Shown here in pieces: positions 15,478 through 23,972 of a DNA stretch of 64,000 nt. Numbering within the stretch: position 1 is the first letter of the stretch; every line of letters starts with the position of its first letter. The notes under the pieces are model-generated. The model was given only the letters and a program-made list of their open reading frames with translations, made no database searches and was not told the origin of the DNA. A program made the position numbers and the translations under genes. The stretch is from Oscillospiraceae bacterium (GTDB lineage: Bacteria; Bacillota; Clostridia; Oscillospirales; Ruminococcaceae): assembly GCA_021199795.1 (NCBI GenBank), contig JAJQHJ010000013.1:62001-126000 (forward strand), written 5' to 3'.

Positions 15478-16689
15478 TTACTTGCACTTGGAAACTACTG
15501 CGAGAGTGTCACGTGCGATAAGAAGCTCCTCATTTGTGGGAACTATCCAGACCTCTACTTTTGAGTTCTCGGTGGAAATCTTCACGAGCTTGCCGCGGGT
15601 GTGGTTGTTGAGCTCTTCATCAATCTCGATGCCGAAGTAGCTCATGTCCTTGCAGACCCCACCTCTTACTTCGCTTGAATTCTCGCCGATACCGCCGGTG
15701 AAGAGAATAGCGTCAAGACCGTTCATTGCAGCTGCATATGAACCAATGTACTTCTTGATCTGGTATGTCAGAATATCAAGGGTGATCTGAGCTCTTTCGT
15801 TTCCCTCAGCTGCTGCAGCGCAGACTTCACGTTTGTCGGAGCCAACTCCGCTCATGCCGAGGAAGCCGGACTTCTTGTTCATATACTCGCTCATTTCGTG
15901 AGCTGAGAAGCCGTGCTTTTCCATGACATAGGTTACAGCCGACGGGTCAACGCTTCCGCATCTTGTGCCCATGAGAAGACCATCAAGAGGAGTGAAGCCC
16001 ATCGTGGTGTCAACCGACTTTCCGCCGTCAACAGCGGTGATTGAAGAGCCGTTTCCTAAGTGGCAGGAAACTATCTTGAGCTCTGAGAGAGGCTTGCCCA
16101 TGGCGTCAGAAAGAGCCTTTGTTACGAATCTGTGAGAGGTGCCGTGGAAGCCGTATTTTCTCACCTGATAGTCCTTATAGTCTTCATACGGCAGACCGAA
16201 CATATAAGCCTTCGGAGGCATTGTCTGGTGGAAAGCAGTGTCGAAGACTGCTACCTGAGGAGTGCCGGGTGCCAGAACCTTCTTGCAGGCACGAAGAGCA
16301 AGTGCATTCGGGTGATTGTGGACAGGTGCTAATTCGGACAGAGCGTCGATGTCCTCGATGACCTTGTCGGTGACGAGAGTTGTCTCCTTATAGAGCTCGC
16401 CGCCGTGAACAACTCTGTGTCCGACAGCAGAAATCTCGCTCATCGAGTCGATAACCTTGCCCTCGCCAGAGGTGAGAACCTCAACAAGCTTCTCAAAAGC
16501 CTCGGTGTGAGTGGGGAATGATACATCCTCGCTGATTTCAACGCCCTTTGAGGGAACCTTGTGGGAGAGGTGACCGTCAATACCGATTCTGTCGCAGTTG
16601 CCCTTTGCCAAGACCGACTCGTCATCCATATTGAGAAGCTGATACTTGAGTGAAGAGCTTCCCGCATTTACTACTAGTACTAAATTCAT
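15478..16689 (-). CDS. ackA: Acetate kinase
   Basis: A 403-residue acetate kinase that makes ATP from acetyl phosphate, the usual fermentative ATP-yielding step. Family signatures are visible: NAGSSSLKYQL at the N-terminus, GHRVVHGGE, HLGNGSS, and the DTTMGFTPLDGLLMGTR segment. ATG 16689 is chosen over longer in-frame starts because GAAAGGAAG is correctly placed and the protein then begins MNLVLVVNAG. No phosphotransacetylase gene is adjacent. It has its own promoter inside the end of tmcAL. Confidence 0.96.
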   Translation of the reverse strand: MNLVLVVNAGSSSLKYQLLNMDDESVLAKGNCDRIGIDGHLSHKVPSKGVEISEDVSFPTHTEAFEKLVEVLTSGEGKVIDSMSEISAVGHRVVHGGELYKETTLVTDKVIEDIDALSELAPVHNHPNALALRACKKVLAPGTPQVAVFDTAFHQTMPPKAYMFGLPYEDYKDYQVRKYGFHGTSHRFVTKALSDAMGKPLSELKIVSCHLGNGSSITAVDGGKSVDTTMGFTPLDGLLMGTRCGSVDPSAVTYVMEKHGFSAHEMSEYMNKKSGFLGMSGVGSDKREVCAAAAEGNERAQITLDILTYQIKKYIGSYAAAMNGLDAILFTGGIGENSSEVRGGVCKDMSYFGIEIDEELNNHTRGKLVKISTENSKVEVWIVPTNEELLIARDTLAVVSKCK

Positions 16690-16729
16690 AAATAACTTCC
16701 TTTCGGTTTGAGGTATTATTTCCATAAAA

Positions 16730-16758
16730 ATTATACAATATGAGGCGGGAAAAATCAA
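16730..16758 (-). promoter_or_regulatory. ackA promoter
   Basis: On the minus strand TTGATT and TATAAT are separated by 17 bases. The -35 box overlaps the tmcAL stop codon. Confidence 0.75.
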
Positions 16759-17834
16759 GTAGAGACGCAAAATTCACGTGAAAATTCGGAGCGATAGCTC
16801 CCCTGCTCCGCTCTTGCGAAATGCCATAGCTTTGAAGCCCGCTCGGTCAGCTCGGCATTTCGTTCCGAAATTTTAGAAAGCTCCGCAAGGGAAGTAGAAA
16901 CAGGAATAGTGCCCGACTTCTTGATTTCGCCTAAGATTTCGATGCCGGTCGCATTGGCGGCTAAGATTCTCGCATATGGCGGCTCGGTTGCCGTTTCGCC
17001 GGCTTTTATGCCTAAAGCCGCTTGCAGGACTTCACGGCGTACCCTCGCATGGGTGACGTTTCGGGTTTTTACGAGAGAATAGAGCTCATTTAAATCAGCC
17101 GCCTGAATGGCGTACTTTCTGATTCTCGGGTTGTCTGAGTCCTGAAACGCCGCAAGACTAAGAATTAGCTTATCGATGTTCTCTATAAAGGCTAAATCTG
17201 TGGGCACTTCGGGGACGAAATCTGAGATATCCTCGCCTGCTCTGAGCATTTCACGGATTTTCATAGCCGAAACGGTGTCTGATATCTCAGAACTGTCATG
17301 AGCGACGTTTCTCTGAACGGTGAACGGCGATATGCCGGTATTTTTAAGCTTGCGGATATATTCTATTGCCAGCACATTATTTGCGCCACTGAGGATATCA
17401 TTGCTGAGAAGCCTTGCGGTCACCTGCGGATAGGTGAGCCCGTCTGACATAAGAGCCTTAATCTCGGCGGGATTTATATTATCAATGGCGTCGGCACAGG
17501 CTTGGAGCTTCTGAACGTCTCCGCATTCCGAGCCAAAAGAAAGAGCATCCACACAGCCGAGCCTTGAAAGTATGCTCACGCCTGCCCGGGCGAAGTCCTC
17601 GGCACTTGAAAGTGAATAGGGCATCGGGAGCTCCAATACCAGATCAACGCCGTTTGCGACTGCTGTCCTTGCCCGAAAGCCCATATCACAGATGGCGAGA
17701 TCACCCCGTTGAACGATATTGCCGCTCATTACAACAATTATGCGGTCATATCCCGCCTCACGGGTCGCCTGGATATGGCGCATGTGCCCGTTGTGAAAAG
17801 GATTATATTCTGCGATGATGCCGGCAGTTTTCAC
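16755..17834 (-). CDS. tmcAL: tRNA(Met) cytidine acetate ligase
   Basis: A 359-residue member of the YlbM/TmcAL family, which uses acetate and ATP to acetylate the wobble cytidine of elongator tRNA-Met. The nucleotidyltransferase HxGH-like site is FHNGH near residue 15, preceded by GIIAEYNP. The VVMSGNIVQRGDLA and LVLELPMPYS segments are typical. Translation starts at GTG 17834, which overlaps the ogg stop by four bases. Acetate-dependent TmcAL next to acetate kinase is a plausible metabolic pairing, but this is inference. Confidence 0.9.
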   Translation of the reverse strand: MKTAGIIAEYNPFHNGHMRHIQATREAGYDRIIVVMSGNIVQRGDLAICDMGFRARTAVANGVDLVLELPMPYSLSSAEDFARAGVSILSRLGCVDALSFGSECGDVQKLQACADAIDNINPAEIKALMSDGLTYPQVTARLLSNDILSGANNVLAIEYIRKLKNTGISPFTVQRNVAHDSSEISDTVSAMKIREMLRAGEDISDFVPEVPTDLAFIENIDKLILSLAAFQDSDNPRIRKYAIQAADLNELYSLVKTRNVTHARVRREVLQAALGIKAGETATEPPYARILAANATGIEILGEIKKSGTIPVSTSLAELSKISERNAELTERASKLWHFARAEQGSYRSEFSREFCVST

Positions 17835-18628
17835 GCTTCCTCACTCCTGATGTAATCAAATAGGAATAACTGCGCTATTCCCTCAATGCCTTTGGTGCAC
17901 TCGGGGAGCCCGTCGGGATAGTATTTTGCAACGGCTCTTTTGATCCACACGTCCACCGGGAAAGCTTCCATGAAGCCTAAGCCATAGAGGAGGGTGCAGT
18001 CAGCAACCTTGCTTCCGACTCCGCAGATGCGCATGAGCTCCTTTTTGGCGTCTGGATAGCTCATTTTCCGGCAGGCTTCAAGCGAAATCTCACCGGTCGA
18101 GACCATTTTTCCGGCATCTACCAAGTATCTTGCCCGATATCCGGAATGAAGAAACTGTAGGCTCTCGGGCGTCTCCACAGCCAGCTGTTCAGCAGTCGGG
18201 AAGCCGCCGAAATTGTCTGTGAGTTTTGCAAGTATGCTTTTGATTCTTGGGATATTGTTATTCTGCGAGATTATGAACGCGATAAGCCCCTCCCACGGAT
18301 CCTGCCGGAGGATTCGGAGCCCCTCGCACTTTTCGCAGGCAAGCTTCAGAGTGGGATCCTGGCTCAATCGTGCCCGGATTTCTCCCCAATCGGTGCCCAA
18401 ATCGAAATAGTCGTACCAAACACCTAAGAAATCTTCTTCCGAGGTGTTCTCAAACAGAATCCCGTCGTCACTCTCGGATATGTACAGCTCACGGTTGACA
18501 TAATAGCCGTGATATCTTCCCTCGCCCACCGCTTCCCATCTGAAAGCCTGCCCGCAATCGAGGGTTTTTCCAAGGTCAAGGTGGTCGACCTTGAGGAGGA
18601 TGCCGCCATCGGTAATTTTATATTCCAT
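17831..18628 (-). CDS. ogg: 8-oxoguanine DNA glycosylase (OGG1-like)
   Basis: About 265 residues, with an N-terminal OGG domain (LDCGQAFRWE) followed by a helix-hairpin-helix GPD domain. The hairpin is ICGVGSKVADC, whose Lys is the Schiff-base nucleophile, and the catalytic Asp is in FPVDVWIKR. It excises oxidised guanine. ATG 18628 lies one base after the upstream stop; a GTG 12 bases earlier overlaps the upstream gene. No frameshift. It sits in the tight DUF6062-ogg-tmcAL group. Confidence 0.9.
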   Translation of the reverse strand: MEYKITDGGILLKVDHLDLGKTLDCGQAFRWEAVGEGRYHGYYVNRELYISESDDGILFENTSEEDFLGVWYDYFDLGTDWGEIRARLSQDPTLKLACEKCEGLRILRQDPWEGLIAFIISQNNNIPRIKSILAKLTDNFGGFPTAEQLAVETPESLQFLHSGYRARYLVDAGKMVSTGEISLEACRKMSYPDAKKELMRICGVGSKVADCTLLYGLGFMEAFPVDVWIKRAVAKYYPDGLPECTKGIEGIAQLFLFDYIRSEEA

Positions 18629-18629
18629 A

Positions 18630-19319
18630 TTATGCGTCACGCCCTGTCAGGAATTTGATTGCACGTTCAATTGAATCTTTCGAGTTGCCCCAGTCGGCGT
18701 CAGGTCCTGAGTTGCGATAATCATACATCGAGCAGTAGTGGGAGACGTCGTCATAGAGCTCTTTTGAGTATTTCCCAGCAAGGTCGATACAGGTTGAGAT
18801 AAAGGCGGACTGATATTTCTTGTTGAGGTCGCTCTGGGCTTTTTCGATAAGCAGGTCGCAGTCTCTCATGCATATATAGGGCTGCTCCGAGAAGAGCTTT
18901 CGGAAGTCCTCCGAGTTCTCATACATGTCAAAAACGGTCACCAGCAAGCGTTCCATTCCCCAATCAACTTTGGAGCAGACGAAACAGGAGTTATCATACT
19001 CACTGATAGCTTTACTCTTCTTGGAGTTCGTGCCAAAGAGACCTTTCTTCTCGAAAACCTCGTGATTGATGGTCTCAAGGTGGGTCTGAAGCATGAGAGC
19101 AAGGGAAAGGCGGTTCTTCTGCTTGAGCATCATGTTATAGTGCTCACGGCAGAAGCCGAGGCGGTTGGTCTCGATTCTCACATCCGGCTCCATCATGGCG
19201 GCACCCATTATGTATTCAATAGTCCTTTTTTCGAGCATTTCCCTCATGGTGCAGATAGGGCACCCGCACTTCGGCTCAAATATTTCACTTATCGGTATGG
19301 TCAATATACTTTCTCGCAT
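18630..19319 (-). CDS. DUF6062 family protein
   Basis: About 229 residues. The N-terminus has CGCPICTM and a later GFCREHYNMML, a Cys/His pattern that suggests a metal site; another CxxC-like pair is in SCFVCSK. This matches the DUF6062 family found widely in Clostridia, with no known function. ATG 19319 is preceded by AAAGAGGAA; an in-frame TTG at 19337 lies before the site. No signal peptide or membrane segment. It heads the minus-strand run through ogg and tmcAL. Confidence 0.7.
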   Translation of the reverse strand: MRESILTIPISEIFEPKCGCPICTMREMLEKRTIEYIMGAAMMEPDVRIETNRLGFCREHYNMMLKQKNRLSLALMLQTHLETINHEVFEKKGLFGTNSKKSKAISEYDNSCFVCSKVDWGMERLLVTVFDMYENSEDFRKLFSEQPYICMRDCDLLIEKAQSDLNKKYQSAFISTCIDLAGKYSKELYDDVSHYCSMYDYRNSGPDADWGNSKDSIERAIKFLTGRDA

Positions 19320-19423
19320 GGCGATTCCTCTTTTCAAGGGTTATTTGATTATATTATAAGGGATTTTGGGGAAGTTTGCAAGAGCCTCCTCTTGCCTTCC
19401 CTCAAAAATCATAGTAAAATAAA

Positions 19424-19450
19424 TGTAACGCTTGGCATAAAAAACGTGTC
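19424..19450 (+). promoter_or_regulatory. ECF-type autoregulatory promoter of the sigma factor gene
   Basis: TGTAAC at 19424-19429, 15 bases, then CGTGTC at 19445-19450. This is the AAC/CGT pattern of ECF sigma factor promoters and differs from the TTGACA/TATAAT promoters elsewhere in the window. It implies positive autoregulation. Confidence 0.6.
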
Positions 19451-19475
19451 TATATAGGTGAAAGGGTGTGATCGC

Positions 19476-20042
19476 TTGGATGACAACATGATTATTGATT
19501 TATACTGGTCTCGTTCTGAATCAGCTATCGACGAGACGGACAAAAAGTATGGTGGGTATCTCAAGACTGTCGCCTACAACATTCTCTGTAATCGTGAAGA
19601 CGCCGGTGAGGCGGTCAACGATACATACTTGAAAGCCTGGGACAGTATGCCTCCGCAGAGACCGAATATCTTATCTGCATTCCTGGCGAAAATCACCCGT
19701 CACGTTTCTCTCAACATGAGAAGAGCCAATGTGGCTGAGAAGCGCGGCGGAGGAGAGATTGACCTTGTCCTGGACGAGCTCTCCGAAAGTCTCCCGTCCG
19801 GAAGCTCAGTTGAGCAGGAGATAGATGCGAAGTCCCTTACCGAGACCTTAAACAAGTTCTTAGGTTCGCTGAAGCAGTCGGAAAGGGACATGTTCCTAAG
19901 GCGTTACTGGTATATGGATTCAATAAAGGACATCGCCACGATGTTCGGGTGCGGGGAAAGTAAAGTAAAGACGACTCTTTATCGGCTCAGGAAGAAGCTT
20001 ATAGATGAATTGGGGGTGGACTATAATGACTACCGCCATTAG
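19476..20042 (+). CDS. ECF-type RNA polymerase sigma factor
   Basis: About 188 residues. Region 2 contains LKTVAYNILCNREDAGEAVNDTYL and the -10 recognition stretch; region 4 is a helix-turn-helix (SIKDIATMFGCGESKVKTTLYRLRKKL) that would read the -35 element. TTG 19476 is favoured because AAAGGGTG precedes it at normal distance; ATG 19488 and GTG 19458 are alternatives. Its 3' end overlaps the next gene by 17 bases, so sigma factor and membrane protein are translationally coupled, as is usual for ECF sigma/anti-sigma pairs. The stimulus is unknown. Confidence 0.88.
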   Translation: MDDNMIIDLYWSRSESAIDETDKKYGGYLKTVAYNILCNREDAGEAVNDTYLKAWDSMPPQRPNILSAFLAKITRHVSLNMRRANVAEKRGGGEIDLVLDELSESLPSGSSVEQEIDAKSLTETLNKFLGSLKQSERDMFLRRYWYMDSIKDIATMFGCGESKVKTTLYRLRKKLIDELGVDYNDYRH

Positions 20043-21273
20043 TATCATAAATGCCCTCGGCGACATCAAGGACGAATACATAGTCCACGCCATGAACCCG
20101 AACCACAAGAGAGTTGTGAACGTAAGAAGAGTGCTGATTGCGGCGGTGATTATAGTGCTGGCGACAGTATGCGCCCTTACCGTAACCTCCGACAGCTTTC
20201 ACGATCTTTTCTATCAGTCTCCGACAAACGACGCCGTTGAATCAGCTTTGAATATTATTGAAAATCAGATTGACAAGGATTACGCAATAACAGTTGAAGT
20301 TTACGGCGGTATGGTTGACGAAGAGGAAACTGAGAGGATTCTTTCTCTCGAAAGCTGGGGAGAAATAATCGAGGAGCGTGGATGGACTACCGACACTTTT
20401 GCCATTGTGTATATGGAGTACTATGTCGAATATAATCACGATTTATCGCCTTACGACGATGGTTATACGGCAGCATGGTTCTGGATGGAAAAGGTCGAAT
20501 CGTCAGGCGAATGGCTCTACTATGACAGCATGAACGGTATCGCATTCCGTGGCATCTTTGAACCGAATGGTCACAGTCACTGGACAAAGGACGACGTTGC
20601 CGCCTACAATGCCGCAACTGAATATCTCGAAGAAAACTTCGCCGAGGTTGAGATTTTCGGGTACAAGTTTGACTATTCCAAGGCTCTCGAGGTTATCAGA
20701 AATTATCCCGAGCTTGCTGAAGAGCGTGACTGGCATTTGACGCAGATTCCGACTTACGACTACACTTTCTATGTTGTCTATGCCGAATACTGCGCCGATG
20801 ACGAATACTCGGCATTATGGCTCTGGTTGGAGAAGGATGAGGACACCGGCGAGTGGTCTTGCTATAAGGCTGATACCGGCATGGAGTTTGAGTATGTGTA
20901 TGTAGATAGAGGAGCTCAGCCGGAGCAGGACGAAAGAGCTTTGGAGGCAGCACTTGAAGCTATTGAAGCGTTAGCTGAAGACGAAAACATTGAAAGCGTC
21001 GAGATATACGGCTCAAAGGTCGACAGCGACCAGACGCGGCTTACTCTCATTGACGATTCCAATCCCATTGCCGAAGAGCGTGGCTGGAGCCAGTCTGGCA
21101 AGACCTTCTATATCATCTATGCTGAGTACAACATCACATACTCCGACGGCTCAGGCGAGGACATAATAGCCTCCGTCTGGATGGAAAGAGACACAGAAAC
21201 CAACGAGTGGTCGTGCTACTCCATGACCGACATCACGGCAACCAAATCGAGGTTTTTGTATAAACCGGTATAA
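20026..21273 (+). CDS. Membrane-anchored triple-repeat protein, probable anti-sigma factor
   Basis: A 415-residue single-pass protein. A short cytoplasmic tail contains INALGDIKDEYIVHA, a motif type common in proteins encoded next to ECF sigma factors in Clostridia. A membrane helix follows at about 35-54, and then ~360 extracytoplasmic residues made of three copies of one ~100-residue repeat (about 72-178, 192-293, 303-412). Each copy has an IxxYG strand, a (E)ERGW turn, a VVYAEY strand and a WxWMEKDxxTGEW end. ATG 20026 has GGGGGTGG six bases upstream. No family name is recognised for the repeat. The anti-sigma role is inferred from coupling and topology. Confidence 0.7.
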   Translation: MTTAISIINALGDIKDEYIVHAMNPNHKRVVNVRRVLIAAVIIVLATVCALTVTSDSFHDLFYQSPTNDAVESALNIIENQIDKDYAITVEVYGGMVDEEETERILSLESWGEIIEERGWTTDTFAIVYMEYYVEYNHDLSPYDDGYTAAWFWMEKVESSGEWLYYDSMNGIAFRGIFEPNGHSHWTKDDVAAYNAATEYLEENFAEVEIFGYKFDYSKALEVIRNYPELAEERDWHLTQIPTYDYTFYVVYAEYCADDEYSALWLWLEKDEDTGEWSCYKADTGMEFEYVYVDRGAQPEQDERALEAALEAIEALAEDENIESVEIYGSKVDSDQTRLTLIDDSNPIAEERGWSQSGKTFYIIYAEYNITYSDGSGEDIIASVWMERDTETNEWSCYSMTDITATKSRFLYKPV

Positions 21274-21289
21274 GTAACCAGGAGTAAAC

Positions 21290-22570
21290 ATGGATTCAAG
21301 AGAACTGTCTATAAGCATCTTGGATGCTCTTAACGACATTGATGACAAGTATATAGCCCATGCCGGGCAGGTGAAGCCAAGGCGGATGGTGAGTCTGAGA
21401 TCTGTACTCATCGCCGCTGTGGTTGCCATGCTCGCGGTTGTCTCTGCTATAGCGGTTTATTCAAGTAAATCCTACTCATATGACAGATATCAGGATCCGA
21501 CTGACGACCCGGTTGAATCGGTTCTGAACCTGATTGAGAGAAAGAACTTTAACAACCCTGTGATACAGTTCGAGATTTATGGTGCCGCAATTGACGAGGA
21601 GGAGACGGCGAGGGTTCTCTCGGAAGAAACTGAGCTTGTCAAAGAACAGGAATGGAATGAAGACAACTTTGTCGTCGTCTATGCGGAGTATTACCAGATC
21701 TTCTACAAGGTGTCTTCAGCGGATGATGACGGCTATCAGGCTGACCGGTTCTGGATGGAGTATGACCCTGTGAATGACATCTGGGTGCTCTATGACAACA
21801 GTGAGATCGGCGACTACAGCCCCGGATATCTCGGGATCTTTGACGAGACAGGCGTCGGGCATGAGGGCTGGTGCAAGGATGATGTCGACTCATATAACGT
21901 GGCAATGGCTTATCTTGAGGGGCTCGCCTCGAAGGACTACGTAAACAGCATAGAAATTCTCGGCTGCGAAAGCGACGATGAAAAGATTGATTCGGTGATG
22001 AGCTCAAACTACACGCTGGAGAATGTGCGCGGCTGGTACAACTACTATGCCATCAGAGTCTATAACTTCACCGTTTATTATACGGAATATTATGTTGACT
22101 ACGATGAGAGTTTAACCGACCTTGAAGACGGCTACTATGCCATGTGGCTCTGGATGGAAAAGGATGAAAACACTGGGGTATGGAGCTGCTACTACGCCGA
22201 CACCGACCAGCCGTTTGAGTATATATTCATCAGCTATTCAGAGATAGAAAGCGATGGCACACAGCCGGACGAGAATGCAATAAACGCGGCGACAAGCTGG
22301 CTTGAGGAAACCTACGGCTCCGAAATTACAATCTACGGCGCAGAAGTAGACTATGACCAGACAAGAACTGTCCTCCGCTTCAACAGCTTCACCGTCTATC
22401 TCCGCGGCTGGAACCTTGGAGCAGACAAGAACTTCCTGGTTGTCTATGCCGAATATAGTCTTGACGGCGTGGACAAGGCTATGTATATCTGGGTTGAGAA
22501 GAACGAAGAGACTGAGGAGTGGAGCTATTACTTCTCGGTGGAGACGCATCCGGGAGGTTTATACGCTTAG
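21290..22570 (+). CDS. Paralogous membrane-anchored triple-repeat protein
   Basis: A 426-residue paralogue of the preceding gene, 16 bases downstream. The cytoplasmic tail contains LDALNDIDDKYIAHA and the membrane helix is at about 38-56. The outer part again holds three copies of the IxxYG / RGW / VVYAEY / WMEKDxxTGxW repeat (about 75-185, 200-300, 310-420). The repeats are rich in Tyr, Trp, Asp and Glu. Two anchored receptors behind one sigma factor suggest two sensors or a hetero-oligomeric anti-sigma complex. Function inferred; no homologous named domain recognised. Confidence 0.68.
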   Translation: MDSRELSISILDALNDIDDKYIAHAGQVKPRRMVSLRSVLIAAVVAMLAVVSAIAVYSSKSYSYDRYQDPTDDPVESVLNLIERKNFNNPVIQFEIYGAAIDEEETARVLSEETELVKEQEWNEDNFVVVYAEYYQIFYKVSSADDDGYQADRFWMEYDPVNDIWVLYDNSEIGDYSPGYLGIFDETGVGHEGWCKDDVDSYNVAMAYLEGLASKDYVNSIEILGCESDDEKIDSVMSSNYTLENVRGWYNYYAIRVYNFTVYYTEYYVDYDESLTDLEDGYYAMWLWMEKDENTGVWSCYYADTDQPFEYIFISYSEIESDGTQPDENAINAATSWLEETYGSEITIYGAEVDYDQTRTVLRFNSFTVYLRGWNLGADKNFLVVYAEYSLDGVDKAMYIWVEKNEETEEWSYYFSVETHPGGLYA

Positions 22571-22862
22571 TATACCCTGTTTTCAACTTTCCTGTTGAAA
22601 AGTCCGTTGAAAGTGTTGAAAGTTAGAGGCTAAATTAAGCTTTCCTGTTGAAAACTCCGTTTAAAAGTTGAGAAACCGGCGATTCTGCGCCATTTGGTTT
22701 TAAACCGAACATAAAAACCGGGGTTTACTTAACGTATATTTAAGATATACATGCCATTTTCGGGGAGTTTTCAATCCAGAATTTTCAAGATGTCGAATCA
22801 GCGCGATTTTCGCCGCTCGACCAGGGGCTGATAAAAAGTCCGTTTTAAAAGAATATCCAAGG
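22571..22862. other. Gene-free region with three related short motifs
   Basis: No open frame of note. The motif AAAAGTCCGTTTTAAA occurs three times in variant form (22598-22612, 22650-22666, 22833-22850). The first two copies are each preceded by TTTCCTGTTG, and the first forms a TTTTCAAC/GTTGAAAA hairpin. A weak -35/-10 pair (TTTACT, TATACA) near 22725-22755 could make a ~140-nt RNA ending at the terminator at 22864. Confidence 0.35.
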
Positions 22863-22863
22863 C

Positions 22864-22893
22864 ACAAACCCGCAATTTTGCGGGTTTTGTTTT
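22864..22893 (+). terminator. Rho-independent terminator upstream of rlmB
   Basis: AAACCCGCA and TGCGGGTTT arms around a short loop, then TGTTTTATT. It is almost 300 bases after the last gene, so it may end a small RNA or a long 3' UTR. Confidence 0.75.
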
Positions 22894-23016
22894 ATTTGAG
22901 GGGCGAATTTGGGACTATTATGCACCAATGGCGTATATACTTTTTTAAGTGTTTTTACTTCCCGAAAAACGCAAAAAATATTTGAAAAAGTGCTTTTATT
23001 TGCGATGTGTATGTGA

Positions 23017-23022
23017 TATAAT
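23017..23022 (+). promoter_or_regulatory. Probable -10 box of rlmB
   Basis: TATAAT, 45 bases before the rlmB start; the -35 region is weak. A GTATA/TATAC dyad follows at 23029-23040. Confidence 0.45.
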
Positions 23023-23066
23023 AGATTCGTATAAGTATACGCATAAACACGCCTAGGGGACGGAAT

Positions 23067-23930
23067 ATGGATAAAAACAACAATTACCGAAAGAACAACA
23101 GCCATAATGGCGATAAAAGATATAATAACAGAAAATTTGAAAGCAAGAAGCCTGACAGACGCGACAAGCGCGAAGAGATAAATGAAAGTGACGACTACCC
23201 GGTCGAAATGATTGTTGGGCGTAATCCCGTTATCGAGGCTCTCAAGGCTGAGAAGCCCATCGACACAATCTACATCGACAAAGAGGCTACCGGCTCTATC
23301 TCGGTTATAGTCCAGCTTGCCAAGGAGCGAGGGGCAGTCATCAAGCAGGTGAGCCATGAAAAGCTGACGGCTATGTCGAGGATGACCAATCATCAGGGAG
23401 TTGTCGCGATGGGTGCCTGCGCCAAGTATGTCGAAATTTCTGACATACTGGAGCTTGCGAAATCGAGAGGCGAAGACCCGTTCATCATCATCTGCGACGA
23501 AATTAACGACCCGCACAACCTGGGTGCGATTATAAGGACTGCCGAGTGCTCTGGTGCTCACGGAATCATCATCCCTAAAAGGCGGTCGGCTTCCCTGAGC
23601 GGAACAGTATATAAAACCTCGGCAGGAGCTGCAAGCTGGCTTCCTGTGGCAAGGGTTCCCAATATTGCTGCTGCCATTGATGAACTTAAAGAGAATGGCG
23701 TATGGATATACGGGACGGACGCCAAGGGCGAGGAGTATGACAAGGCGAATTTAACCGGTCCCATAGGGCTTGTAATCGGCTCTGAGGGCGAGGGCATGGG
23801 CAGACTCGTCAGTGAGAAGTGTGATTTCATGTTGAGCCTGCCGCTCAAGGGCAAGGTCAACTCCCTCAACGCCTCTGTTGCCGCCGGAATCTTCATGTAT
23901 GAGGTTCTCAGGCAACGCTCTCAAAAATAG
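23067..23930 (+). CDS. rlmB: 23S rRNA (guanosine-2'-O-)-methyltransferase, TrmH/SpoU family
   Basis: A 287-residue SPOUT methyltransferase. The first ~50 residues are Asn/Lys/Arg-rich and probably bind RNA. The substrate-binding domain (VGRNPVIEALKA) follows, then the SpoU knot motifs: DEINDPHNLGAIIRTAECSG (motif 1), GLVIGSEGEGM (motif 2) and LPLKGKVNSLNASVAAGI (motif 3). RlmB methylates G2251 of 23S rRNA in E. coli; for this protein the exact target is inferred. The degenerate P-type-ATPase-like gene follows after 42 bases. Confidence 0.9.
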   Translation: MDKNNNYRKNNSHNGDKRYNNRKFESKKPDRRDKREEINESDDYPVEMIVGRNPVIEALKAEKPIDTIYIDKEATGSISVIVQLAKERGAVIKQVSHEKLTAMSRMTNHQGVVAMGACAKYVEISDILELAKSRGEDPFIIICDEINDPHNLGAIIRTAECSGAHGIIIPKRRSASLSGTVYKTSAGAASWLPVARVPNIAAAIDELKENGVWIYGTDAKGEEYDKANLTGPIGLVIGSEGEGMGRLVSEKCDFMLSLPLKGKVNSLNASVAAGIFMYEVLRQRSQK

Positions 23931-23972
23931 TACTCACTGATTTTAGATACAATAAATTTTCCGGAGGTCAAA

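Noticed and set aside
22845-23561. 238-codon minus-strand frame across the rlmB start
   Set aside because: It runs antisense through the conserved SpoU protein and has no ribosome binding site or recognisable domain.
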